A DNA stretch of 64,000 nucleotides from Gemmatales bacterium (GTDB lineage Bacteria > Planctomycetota > Planctomycetia > Gemmatales > Gemmataceae), in assembly GCA_026004675.1 (NCBI GenBank), contig BPJP01000012.1, forward strand, positions 1 to 64,000, in the 5' to 3' direction. Under the pieces are notes generated by a model, which worked only from the letters and a program-made list of their open reading frames with translations, was not told the origin of the DNA and made no database searches. The stretch's first letter is position 1, and the number at the start of each line of letters is the position of its first letter. Made by a program: the position numbers and the translations under genes. Positions 47,511 through 56,710 of the stretch are shown one piece after another.

Positions 47511-47840
47511 TTAGCGGTAGTCTTCGCGAATCGGTGTAAAGATGTCAAGGGCTTGTACGGGTTCGTCGAGGGAGACGACTTTATGGCGAACATTTCCGGG
47601 AATGCGGTAGAGGTCGCCCTGGTGGAGGATTTTTTCTTCGTCGCCGATGGTGAAGACGGCCTTGCCTTTTAGCAGCATGCCGACTTGTTCGTGGGGATGC
47701 GAATGTTCTTCGACGACGGAGTGGGGTTCCATCTCGACAACGGAAAGCATCATTTTATCGCACGAACAAGTACGGATGCGGACGCCGGGGAAAATCGTAT
47801 GCTGCGAACAATCATCGTGTGTGGGAAAGTACAGGCTCAC
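47511..47840 (-). CDS. cupin-domain protein
   Basis: 109 residues. A single cupin barrel: the first motif is EEHSHPHEQVGMLLKGKAVFTIG (split here as HSHPHEQVG and KGKAVFTIG), the second is GDLYRIPGNVRHKV. The His/His/Glu metal ligands are present in the first motif and the last His in the second. Such proteins are often sugar isomerases or dioxygenase-like; none can be chosen. A 257-bp gap to dedA has nothing convincing. Confidence 0.85.
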   Translation of the reverse strand: MSLYFPTHDDCSQHTIFPGVRIRTCSCDKMMLSVVEMEPHSVVEEHSHPHEQVGMLLKGKAVFTIGDEEKILHQGDLYRIPGNVRHKVVSLDEPVQALDIFTPIREDYR

Positions 47841-48097
47841 GGTTTTTCCTCTCTACCAGGCAGTAAGATGAAGGAATGCCAGCTCGCAAGTGGTCGGCTG
47901 GTCCACAGGCGAACTGCTTCCAGGCTAGTCGAACGGTTTCGAGAGGGCAAGGCTGACGCGAGGTCGAGACGAAAACGTGGTTGCCGTGCCTTACGAGAAA
48001 GAGGTCCAGGCGAACTGGCCCCGTTTGTCCTTTCACGACTCGAAGCCGTGATCCATAATAGTTTTTCGAATAGCCAGAAAAGTCGCGAGGAAACGGC

Positions 48098-48971
48098 ATG
48101 GAAGATTCGGCACTATATGCCTACGTGGTCATTTTTTTGTTGATCATAGCGACCGGGCTGGGCGCACCGATACCGGAGGAGTTGCCGATCGTGGCAGCGG
48201 GGGTCATGGTGGGCCACGCGTCGGCCGATCCCGACCTGCCGATGTTCGATGGACCGACAGGAGCGACGTTGCGCTGGTGGATCATGCTGCCTTTGTGCAT
48301 TGTCGCCGTCGTCATTGGCGACACATTCTTGTATTTGATGGGACGGTTCTTTGGGCAGCGACTTCTGGAAAAAAAGTGGGTCAGGAAATTGTTGCCTGAC
48401 GAAAAGAAAAAACGCATCGAAGAGAATTTCAAACAGTACGGCGTATTGGTGCTCTTGTTTGCCCGATTCTTGCCGACCATACGCAGCCCGATCTTCATCA
48501 TGGCCGGTGTGTCCAGGATGCCGTATTCCCCGTTTCGTTCTGGCGGACGGCATCTACGCGGTTCCGGGCGTCACGCTGCTTTTCACCTTGTCGTTCTGGT
48601 TCGGTGACCAATTTCGGGAATTCATCGTGAGCATAGAGCGAGAAATCGACGCCGTTCGCCCCGCGTTGATTCTGCTCGGCATTCTGCTAGTAGCGGCATA
48701 TTTGCTGTATCATTTTTTGCGCCACCCGGTAGCCACCGGCGATCCGAAAGAGGAGATGCCTCTTGTGGGTGAAATTGCTGTCAAGTTGCATGAGTCGTCT
48801 GCCAGTTTGCGCGCCGCGAAGAGAGATTCTCTCGATCAGAAGGAAGCAGAAAGCGAGCGAAGCGACAACGACGGTTCAAAGCAACTCGACGCCGCTGCCG
48901 ACAGCAAACTGGGCGACGATTCATCCACAGCAATCCCAACGCCGAAGAAATCCCCCGAACAATTGGATTGA
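48098..48971 (+). CDS. DedA-family membrane protein (one frameshift)
   Basis: About 290 residues after correction; DedA proteins are lipid scramblase or flippase candidates. Signatures: GLGAPIPEELPIVAAGVM, GDTFLYLMGRFFG and RFLPTIRSPIFIMAGVSRMP, the conserved R-F-x(3)-R-x(4)-G block. An extra C in the CCCC run at 48528-48531 shifts the frame; removing it gives PYSRFVLADGIYAVPGVTLLF. The final 60 residues are a charged, low-complexity tail (KRDSLDQKEAESERSDNDG) that extends beyond usual DedA length. Confidence 0.82.
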
Positions 48972-48979
48972 TCGATGTC

Positions 48980-49522
48980 ATGGCGGAGCCGATGCTACCC
49001 GAACCGGCAATGCTTGTGGTGGCTGTTTTCAGCCGATATGACGAAGCGCTTGCATGGTCGAGGCACAGGCTGAGCACGGAATTCGGGCCGATTGCCCTGG
49101 CTGGAGAACCGTTCGCTTTTACGCAGACCGATTATTACCAGGGAACGATGGGGCCGAATTTGCAAAAACAACTTCTGGCTTTCGAGGAACTGGTGCCGCC
49201 CGACCACCTCGCAAACATCAAATTGCGTACCAATGATTTGGAAAAGGAATTCGCCGCCAGCGCCGAGTTTCCGGAGGACCGACCGCTTAATCTCGATCCC
49301 GGCATCCTGACCCTCGGCAAATTCATGCTGGCGACTACGAAAAACCAGGCACATCGAATCTATTTGTCGCAAGGAATCTATGCTGAAGTGACTTTGCGTT
49401 TTCAGGCGAAGTCATTCGCACCTTGGCCCTGGACTTATGCTGATTACCGGGAGCCTTACGTCATCGGGTTTCTCAACGAAGTTCGTGAATACTATCGCCG
49501 GAAGATTCGCCCGCGCGGTTGA
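48980..49522 (+). CDS. DUF4416 family protein
   Basis: 180 residues matching the DUF4416 pattern: LVVAVFSRYDEALAWSRHRL, FTQTDYYQGTMGPNLQKQLL, NLDPGILTLGKFMLATTKN, YLSQGIYAEVTLRFQ and the C-terminal WTYADYREPYVIGFLNEVR. The function is unknown, although in some genomes it is called GTP-binding. Start at the ATG that leads EPMLPEP; a TTG lies four codons upstream. It overlaps nothing and follows dedA by 8 bp, so the two may be co-transcribed. Confidence 0.85.
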   Translation: MAEPMLPEPAMLVVAVFSRYDEALAWSRHRLSTEFGPIALAGEPFAFTQTDYYQGTMGPNLQKQLLAFEELVPPDHLANIKLRTNDLEKEFAASAEFPEDRPLNLDPGILTLGKFMLATTKNQAHRIYLSQGIYAEVTLRFQAKSFAPWPWTYADYREPYVIGFLNEVREYYRRKIRPRG

Positions 49523-49672
49523 CTTGGAGAGCCAGGCAGGCCGATTTCATTGGCTCATACCTGGTCGTCGCTCAGCCACTTGCTAACCGATCATTTGATG
49601 AATAACTCGCTTGTTCGAGCGATCAATAAGATAGGTGTAAAACGACCCGCATGAATGTTTTTCGAGGCAACG

Positions 49673-50946
49673 ATGAAAACCACGTGACTTGTTCTTGATA
49701 GCAGCGGTCTTCGCCTGGTGGTCGGCATCGGCATTGGCGGGAGATTGGCCTCAATGGCGCGGACCGGATCGCACCGATGTTTCCAAAGAAACCGGTTTAC
49801 TCAAAACCTGGCCGAAAAATGGACCTAAGTTGCTTTGGACTTATCAAGAGGCGGGCGTTGGTTATTCCGGCCCGGCCATCGTCGGCGACGTGATGTACAC
49901 CATGGGTGCGGACGACACGTCTGAATACGTTTTCGCTCTCGACTTGAAAACGCGGAAAAGATTGTGGAGCACAAAAATTGGACCGCGCTTCCGCAATGGC
50001 TATGGAGATGGCCCACGTTCCACGCCGACGGTTGCTGGCGACTTGGTTTTCGCTTTGGGGGGCCAGGGGAATCTCGTCTGTGTCAAAAAAGCGGACGGCG
50101 CGATCGTTTGGCAAAAGAGCATGCAGCGCGATCTGGGCGGGCGAATGATGTCCGGCTGGGGGTTATTCCGAATCGGTACTCGTCGACGGCGATCATTTGA
50201 TCTGTTCGCCCGGCGGTAAAGCGGGGACGCTGGCCTGCCTGGACAAGGAAACCGGTTCGGTCGTCTGGCGCAGCCAGGGTCTGACCGACTACGCCACGTA
50301 TTCCTCGGTTATTCCCGTCGAAATCAACGGCATTCGCCAGTATGTGCAGACAACGTATAGCCCCAAACGAGTCGGTGGCGTGGCAGGCGTTTCTGCGAAA
50401 GATGGTTCGCTCCTTTGGTATTACCCGCGCCCTGGCTACCAGACAGCGGTCATCCCGACACCGATTTCCTGGGATCATTTCGTTTTCGTCTCCGCGGGCT
50501 ACAACGCCGGCTGCGACCTGATCAAAGTAAAGGCCCAGGGCGACAAGTTCGACGCCGAACAGGTCTACCAGAATCGCAACATGATCAATCATCATGGCGG
50601 CATGGTTCGTGTCGGCGATCACATCTATGGGTATTCCGATCGCGGCGGCTGGACCTGCCTCGATGCCAGGACGGGCAACGTCGTCTGGTCGGATCGAGGC
50701 ATTGGCAAAGGATCGGTCACTTGCGCCGATGGCATGCTTTACTGCTATGCGGAACGCGACGGGACGGTCGCCTTGGTACCGGCTACTCCCGATGGCTGGA
50801 AAGTTGCTGGTCTGTTTACCATCCCGTCCCAGTCGAAACTGCGACGCAGGGCACGAAGCATCTGGACCCATCCGGTTGTCGCGAACGGCAAACTCTACTT
50901 GCGCGACTTCGAATTGATCTATTGCTACGATGTGAAAGCACCCTGA
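49673..50946 (+). CDS. PQQ-like beta-propeller protein, secreted (two frameshifts)
   Basis: About 423 residues after correction. Signal peptide (FLIAAVFAWWSASALAG) then DWPQWRGPDRTDVS, the family opening. Blades: FALDLKTRKRLWSTK, CVKKADGAIVWQKS, CLDKETGSVVWRSQG, CLDARTGNVVWSDRG. The ATG at 49673 has GAGG upstream but is out of frame with the protein; one extra base lies at 49674-49688. A second extra base lies in GGGGG at 50158-50162; removing it gives SGWGYSESVLVDGDHLICSPGG. The stop overlaps the convergent radical SAM gene by 22 bp. Confidence 0.82.
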
Positions 50947-52310
50947 CCGGGAGCAGCCAGCCGCGTTGGCTGCGGTGCGGCCGATTCGATGCTGCGGTTC
51001 AAATCGTGTTGCAATTCCTTCAGCCGGCGGACCCGATCTGCACCCAGCAAGACATAGGGGAACACGGTTTTGTTGTGCCACAACGGCTCGTCGAGATCGA
51101 CCAGACCACGACACGCTTCGCCGTCCGGCGTCTTGGGGATGGGAGAAAACTCGGCCAGCATGACCCGAATTCCCAACTCGTTCGCGAAGCGCATCGAGGC
51201 TTCCACTTGCTGCTGATCGGAATGGGGGTGTGCTGCGATCAGGTAGGCGGTAATGTTTCGTCGGTCGGCGCCTGCTGACACCAGGTTATCGATCGCACGA
51301 ACGAGTTCGTGCGAGTAGACCTTGCCCTCCCGTCTTGCGCTGCCATTCGTAGGCGTTGCTTTCAAAGCCCAGGAAAAAAGTGCGAAAACCCGCTGTCACA
51401 AGCCGCTCGGCCAGTTCCTTCGTTATGAACCGCGCATTCATGGCATTGGGCGTATGGAACGTCACTTGGAAACCGCGCTTGATGACGGCATCGAGAAACG
51501 GCAGCAAAATGCGGTGCGGCTGATATAGCAACGCGTCGTCGTAAAAGGCCACGTGCCGCGCCCCTAATCGGCACAGAAACTCCAATTCGCGAAGTCCTCG
51601 CTCGATCGGGAAACCTGCGAACTGCGGATCGACTTGTGGCACCGAACAGTACGTACAGCGAAATGGGCACCCTTTGGTCAGTTTCAAAAACACCCACTTC
51701 AAGTTGTTCATACTCCTCCCAGACGGGCAAGCCGTCGGTATCCGGTTCGACATCCAAAAGTCGCCAAACGTTGTCAAGTTCGTTGCCGCGCACGATCGCG
51801 AATCGGCCAGTGCCGTTTGATCTTTGGTCAAGACATTGTTGAACCAGCTTGTAGGCATGCTCGGTGCACAACGTCGTATAAACGCCGCCAAGGATCGCTT
51901 TCGCTTGAGGGCAAAACGTCCAGATATCCTCGAGAACTTCGCGAACGCCCGGATACCAATACGTCATGCTGGTTTGGACGAAGACCGCATCAAAAGGGGA
52001 ATGTCTGCTTAGGAAGTCCTGAAAGTCTTTCCGAGGCAAGCCGTAACGTCGATAGTTTCTGGGAACGAAAATCGAAAAAAGCTGGTTTGTCGACTATTCG
52101 CGCCGGAAAGCTGCCCCGACCCCAGCAATCGCGGCGAAGGCGCTGCTCCCGGGGATCGGCTCGACTCCGATCGAGATAATCGAAAAGCTTGAACTCCGCA
52201 TGCCGGCGAAGATAGCCGGCGACGCGCAGCATACCATACGGCTTCAACCAGAAGTCGTAAGCGGAAAAATCGTAAATCGGCGGATTGACCAGCAAGATTT
52301 TTATCGGCAT
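50925..52310 (-). CDS. B12-binding-type radical SAM protein (three frameshifts)
   Basis: About 460 residues after correction. The N terminus is a B12-binding-like module (IKILLVNPPIYDF, PYGMLRVAGYL), followed by a Rossmann stretch (FVQTSMTYWYPGVREVL, AILGGVYTTLC). The radical SAM core begins LTKGCPFRCTYCSVP (CxxxCxxC), then YDDALLYQ, VTFHTPNAMNARFI and GFRTFFLGFES. It is a Fe-S, SAM-dependent enzyme; its substrate is unknown. Extra bases: six A at 52075-52080, five A at 51686-51690, CCC at 51325-51327. Each removal restores continuous sequence. Confidence 0.8.
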
Positions 52311-52404
52311 GATTTGAACCTACCCCGAAACCTGGCTCGATACAAGCTCCATCGACGCCCTCGCGAACGAAAGCAGGCTGCCGGAATTTGGAACTGAAAC
52401 AAAC

Positions 52405-53043
52405 GTGGCGATCTTCCCTTCCAATGATGATGCTTCCCCACCGACACGATCGATATTCTTCGTCGGGTTCTGGTTTGAAATGTCCCTGGGTCTGGCGGCT
52501 ATCGGTGCCGGTTGGCTGTTCGGGTATCCGACACTCAAGCTCATTCGCTGGCAAATGGACGCCGTCGGCTGGGGATTGTTGGCTTGCGCGCCGATGCTCC
52601 TCGTCTTTTGCGTGACGGTCGCCTGGCCGATCGGACCTTTTGCCGGACTCGAACGGATTTCCCAGGAAATCATTCGGCCATTATTCGAATCGTGCACGCT
52701 TTGGCAGTCTGGCCTTGTTGTCGCTCGCAGCCGGTTGGGGGTGAAGAGTTGCTCTTCCGTGGTTTGCTGCAGCAGGTTTTCGTCGACTGGCTGGGTTGTC
52801 GTGCCGGCGTTTTTGATCAGCAATCTTCTTTTCGGGCTGCTGCATCCGCTGACGTTTACCTACTTTGTCCTGGCCACGATCATGGGCTATTTTCTCAGTT
52901 ACGTTGTCTTTTTGACCGATAATCTGTTGCCAGTGATCCTGGCACATGGCATTTACGATTTCGTGGCCTTAATCTACGTCGTGAAGTTCATGCCCGCGCG
53001 ACCCGTCGCTGAAGAATTTGGCGGAGAAGTCTGCAGCGATTGA
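52405..53043 (+). CDS. CPBP-family intramembrane metalloprotease (three frameshifts)
   Basis: 212 residues. The annotated frame looks open, but the middle reads wrongly. Removing one G at 52711-52712, one G of GGGGG (52737-52741) and one T of TTTTT (52810-52814) restores the family centre GWGEELLFRGLLQQVF, the EExxxR site, followed by ISNLLFGLLHPLTF (second motif) and ILAHGIYDF (third). It has five or six membrane segments. Starts at GTG 52405; a later ATG at 52480 is possible. The three shifts cancel, which hides the error. Confidence 0.75.
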   Translation: MAIFPSNDDASPPTRSIFFVGFWFEMSLGLAAIGAGWLFGYPTLKLIRWQMDAVGWGLLACAPMLLVFCVTVAWPIGPFAGLERISQEIIRPLFESCTLWQSGLVVARSRLGVKSCSSVVCCSRFSSTGWVVVPAFLISNLLFGLLHPLTFTYFVLATIMGYFLSYVVFLTDNLLPVILAHGIYDFVALIYVVKFMPARPVAEEFGGEVCSD

Positions 53044-53116
53044 ACTGAGCTTTTCATATCCCTCGCTCATTGCTATAGCCCGATCATCGAAAGTTGTTTT
53101 GTTGTGCGAGGATGCC

Positions 53117-53548
53117 ATGAACAGGAAATCGGCATGGTTGTGGATAGGGTTGTTGGCCGGTTGCAGTACGGCACCGGTAGCTGATTTTCTGGATTACGTG
53201 GCTCCTGGTCGATTGGGACCGGAGAAGACAGTGCCCTATGGGGGGGTGTGCCGTCCAATTCCGGTCGGAGGAGTGGTTGCTCCATCTGGCATTCCGTCGG
53301 CGCCGCCGCCACCGAGTGGGGCGATGCCGATGCCGCCCGATCCCTTCGCGCCGGTTGGCCCGAACGATCCCCTCTTGGGGCCAGCAACCGATTCGCCAAG
53401 GCTGGCACCGCAGCCCACTCCGCCGCCGCCCAGCACCCCCAGTCCGCCGGCGACGAACCCTGCGCCGCCTCCGCCACCAGCGACGGCACCGCTACCACCG
53501 CCGCCGGCGCCGCCGACGGGATCGAGCCTGAAAACGCCTGTTCCCTGA
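53117..53548 (+). CDS. proline-rich lipoprotein
   Basis: 143 residues. The signal MNRKSAWLWIGLLAGC ends with lipobox LAGC. After about residue 60 it is almost entirely Pro-rich (PPPSTPSPPATNPAPPPP type), an extended, unfolded stretch that could span the periplasm or reach the cell surface. The function is unknown. The preceding CPBP gene ends 73 bp upstream. It converges with the propeller gene (21-bp gap). Confidence 0.65.
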   Translation: MNRKSAWLWIGLLAGCSTAPVADFLDYVAPGRLGPEKTVPYGGVCRPIPVGGVVAPSGIPSAPPPPSGAMPMPPDPFAPVGPNDPLLGPATDSPRLAPQPTPPPPSTPSPPATNPAPPPPPATAPLPPPPAPPTGSSLKTPVP

Positions 53549-53569
53549 CCTGTGCCGGCTGTGCCGCAT

Positions 53570-54784
53570 TTATCGACCAATGCAGAACAGGTGGCCGCGG
53601 GTGCGAATGAAAAGCCGACCGTGGGCCAATGCAGGCGTCGCCACGATTTCTTCTCCCAGATCGTTTCTCGCCAGCAATTCGAATTTAGGGCCAGCGCGGA
53701 TGACTTTGATTTCACCAGCCAGGTTCGTAAAGTAGATTTTCCCATCGGCGGCAATCAGCGATGCCTGATAGCGGCCTCCCATTCGTTCGCGCCATACTTG
53801 TTTGCCGGTGTCGGCTTCGAAACACGTGGCGAAGCCGGCGTCTTCGATCGTGTAGTAGTATTTGCCGTAGCACAAGGCTGACGGGATGTTCGGCGCGCCG
53901 CGCGTTTCTTTCCAGATCACATCTTTCTCGGTAACCCGTTCGCTCAGACGAATGGCCACGTTTTGGCCCTTGCGGCCGGATACCGCGAAAACTTTGCCCT
54001 CATGAACCACAGGAGTGGGAATGCACTGCATCTGTACCCCGCCGACCGACCACAGTTCCTTGCCCGTCTTCGCATCGTAGCCCTGAATCTTGAACGACGC
54101 GCTGGTAATGATCTGCGTTTTTCCAGCGACGCCGGCCGCGACGGGGCTGCTCCAGTTGGCGGAAGTATCGCGTGCTGTTCTCCAAAGGTTTTGGCCGGTT
54201 CTGGTATCGACGGCAAGCAGGTACGATGGTCCCCAGTGGTCGACAAGCACAACAAGCATGTCACCGATCAAAAGCGGCGACGCGGCCATGCCCCAGCGAT
54301 TGCGGAAGGGGCCGTATTCGTTGGCCAACGAGCGAATCCAAACCGGTCGCCCCTCGAAATCGAGACAAATCAAGTCGCCTGAACCGAAAAGCGTGTACAA
54401 TCTTTCGCCATCCGTGGCAGGTGTCGGCACAGCCATCCCGCCCGCTGGAAAATACCACACCGGAATGCTGGACCCGAAAAATTGCGAATGCCACAGCAGC
54501 CGGCCATTGTCACGGTGGAAACAATAAACATGCAAACGGTTGTCTTGTCGACCATCCGATGCGGTGATAAAGACCCGTTCACCCCAGACCACAGGCGTAC
54601 TCACGCCAGCGCCTCGGAGCGGAATCTTCCAGCGAACCTTGTTGTTCGCAGACCATTCGATCGGAGGGTTCTTTTCATTAGAGACGCCGGTCCCGAATGG
54701 TCCACGCCATCCAGGCCATTCGTCCGCTGGTGAAGGGAGCGCGTGCAGTGCCAAAAAAACGACGGCTGCGATGTGGGGTTTCAT
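53570..54784 (-). CDS. PQQ-like beta-propeller protein, secreted
   Basis: 404 residues with signal peptide MKPHIAAVVFLALHALPSPA and family opening EWPGWRGPFGTGVSNE. Blades: VYCFHRDNGRLLWHS, LICLDFEGRPVWIRS, AVDTRTGQNLWRT, GYDAKTGKELWSVGG, CFEADTGKQVWRERM; it ends LFCIGR like the paralogue at 11804-13066. It is the fourth such gene of the window. No cofactor can be inferred. A 206-bp gap to the divergent esterase gene may hold promoters. Confidence 0.86.
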   Translation of the reverse strand: MKPHIAAVVFLALHALPSPADEWPGWRGPFGTGVSNEKNPPIEWSANNKVRWKIPLRGAGVSTPVVWGERVFITASDGRQDNRLHVYCFHRDNGRLLWHSQFFGSSIPVWYFPAGGMAVPTPATDGERLYTLFGSGDLICLDFEGRPVWIRSLANEYGPFRNRWGMAASPLLIGDMLVVLVDHWGPSYLLAVDTRTGQNLWRTARDTSANWSSPVAAGVAGKTQIITSASFKIQGYDAKTGKELWSVGGVQMQCIPTPVVHEGKVFAVSGRKGQNVAIRLSERVTEKDVIWKETRGAPNIPSALCYGKYYYTIEDAGFATCFEADTGKQVWRERMGGRYQASLIAADGKIYFTNLAGEIKVIRAGPKFELLARNDLGEEIVATPALAHGRLFIRTRGHLFCIGR

Positions 54785-54990
54785 GTCCTTCCTCGCGTTC
54801 GCTGTCCATTCTGCTTGCGACCGATCATACCATAAGGCAAGACGCGGCGGGCGAAAATCACGTACTTCTGGGAACCATATGCCGTTTTCGAAACCACCTG
54901 TTTCGTTACCATTTGGCGCTTCGCTTTGCCGCCCAGGCTCCGTATCCTATGCATAGATTCTTCACCAACCGCACAAAATGAGGTGACACC

Positions 54991-55821
54991 ATGCGACTGC
55001 TCCCGTTTGTACTTGGCAGCCTTGTTGCATCGGCTTTCTGCTCTTTGGCGACGGCCGAGGAAAAAACCTTTCCAGTCGAGGCACACAAAGACATCACCTA
55101 TTACGAGGGCAAAGATGCCGACAAAGAACGGCACAAACTCGATGTTTACGTTCCCAAAGGATGCAAAAGTTGCCCGGTACTCTTTTTCATTCACGGCGGC
55201 GGATGGCGCAAGGGAAGCAAAGACCGTTTCGAAGCCTTCGGACATAATTTCGCCAAGAAAGGCATCGTCGTCGTCAATACGAACTATAGGCTGACGCCTG
55301 TGGTCAAACATCCGGGTCATATACAGGATGTCGCCAAGGCTTTTGCCTGGACAGTAAAGAATATCAGCAAATACGGTGGCGACCCCGATGCCATTTTCGT
55401 CAGCGGCCATTCTGCTGGTGGACATCTGGCTGCCCTCCTGGCCACCAACGAAAAATTCCTCAAGGCGGAACAGCTAAGCCTGAAGCATATTCGCGGCGCC
55501 ATACCCATCAGCGGCGTTTACGAGATTCCCGAACGGCTGGCAGTGGTCTTCGGCGACGAAGCCTCCCGCAAAGAGGCGTCGCCAATCCGTTTCGTCAGCG
55601 AACGGACGCCGCCGTTCTTGTTCCTGTATGCAGCAAAAGACATCCCCAATTGCGACACGCTGTCCAAGAAAATGACCGAACTCATCAAGGAGAAGAAAGG
55701 GACCGCACAGTGGCTGATGATCCCCGATCGCGATCATGGCAGCATTGTTCGTAATATCCCTAATGACGGCGATCCCACGAGCAAAGCAATGCTTGACTTT
55801 ATTCATAAGCATGCAAAATAA
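54991..55821 (+). CDS. secreted alpha/beta-hydrolase, BD-FAE/carboxylesterase type
   Basis: 276 residues with a signal peptide (LLPFVLGSLVASAFCSLATA). Oxyanion-hole motif FIHGGGWRKG near residue 68; nucleophile elbow GHSAGGHLAALLA near 139; C-terminal DRDHGSIVR supplies the His. This is the esterase family of bifunctional feruloyl/acetyl esterases and kynurenine formamidase-like enzymes. It probably deacylates a carbohydrate or aromatic ester outside the cytoplasm. The catalytic set is complete, unlike the esterase at the left edge. The ATG has GAGGTG upstream. Confidence 0.87.
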   Translation: MRLLPFVLGSLVASAFCSLATAEEKTFPVEAHKDITYYEGKDADKERHKLDVYVPKGCKSCPVLFFIHGGGWRKGSKDRFEAFGHNFAKKGIVVVNTNYRLTPVVKHPGHIQDVAKAFAWTVKNISKYGGDPDAIFVSGHSAGGHLAALLATNEKFLKAEQLSLKHIRGAIPISGVYEIPERLAVVFGDEASRKEASPIRFVSERTPPFLFLYAAKDIPNCDTLSKKMTELIKEKKGTAQWLMIPDRDHGSIVRNIPNDGDPTSKAMLDFIHKHAK

Positions 55822-55889
55822 CGAAAGAGTGGATACCATACCGATCAAGCCGGGACTGGTTCGGATGCCCCCGGCATGGAGGATAGACG

Positions 55890-56675
55890 ATGTCGGCGGA
55901 ATTCCTGACCAAACTGTTCGGATTGGATGGGCAGAGTGCGATCGTCATTGGCGGGACGGGCGTCTTGGGAGGCGCTATGTGCGACGGCCTGGCGGCTGCC
56001 GGCGCTTTTGTCATCGTGGCCGGTCGTTCGCGAGAACGCGGCGAAAAACGAGTGCAAAAAATCCGCGAAGCCGGCGGAAAAGCCGACTTCATCGAAGTCG
56101 ATGCCACTTCGCGCGACTCCTTGCTGTCGTTGCGCGACCAGACCGTCAAAATGTGCACCAACATCGACATGCTCATCAACTGCATGGGGGTCAATTCCGC
56201 TATCCCGTATGAAGAGATTCCCGACGACGACTGGCATCGCGTCATCGACGGAAACCTGACGGCGACGCATCTTGCTTGCCAGATTTTTGCTCCACAAATG
56301 GCCCAACAACCGAACGGAGGCTCGATTCTCAATATCGGCAGTGTGACGGCCCATTTGCCATTGTCTCGGGTATTTGCTTACTCGGCATCCAAAGCAGCAG
56401 TCGTCAATCTGACCAAGAATCTGGCTCGCGAATACGCCACGAAAAACGTCCGGGTCAATGTGCTTTGTCCGGGGTTCTTTCCTGCGGAGCAGAACCGAGC
56501 TATCCTCGACAAGGAGCGTGTGGAAAACATCATGCGGCAAACGCCCATGGCGCGTTTCGGCGAACCGGAAGAGTTGGTCGGCGCGGTTCTGCTGCTCTTG
56601 TCGCGCGAGGCTGGCCGTTTCATCACGGGTTCCGCGGTTTACGTGGACGGTGGGTTTACAGCGATGAGGTTCTGA
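55890..56675 (+). CDS. short-chain dehydrogenase/reductase
   Basis: 261 residues. Cofactor loop IGGTGVLGGAMC near 20, DMLINCMGVNSAIP, catalytic Ser in NIGSVTAHLPLSRV and YSASK, ending FITGSAVYVDGGFT. The N-terminal EFLTKLFGLDGQSAIV and the overall pattern resemble D-mannonate oxidoreductase-type SDRs of sugar-acid breakdown, but this is uncertain. It lies 68 bp after the esterase and 35 bp before the HEAT-repeat gene. Confidence 0.85.
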   Translation: MSAEFLTKLFGLDGQSAIVIGGTGVLGGAMCDGLAAAGAFVIVAGRSRERGEKRVQKIREAGGKADFIEVDATSRDSLLSLRDQTVKMCTNIDMLINCMGVNSAIPYEEIPDDDWHRVIDGNLTATHLACQIFAPQMAQQPNGGSILNIGSVTAHLPLSRVFAYSASKAAVVNLTKNLAREYATKNVRVNVLCPGFFPAEQNRAILDKERVENIMRQTPMARFGEPEELVGAVLLLLSREAGRFITGSAVYVDGGFTAMRF

Positions 56676-56710
56676 AGTCGACGTCCGAGGGTCTCGATGG
56701 CCAGGGAACC

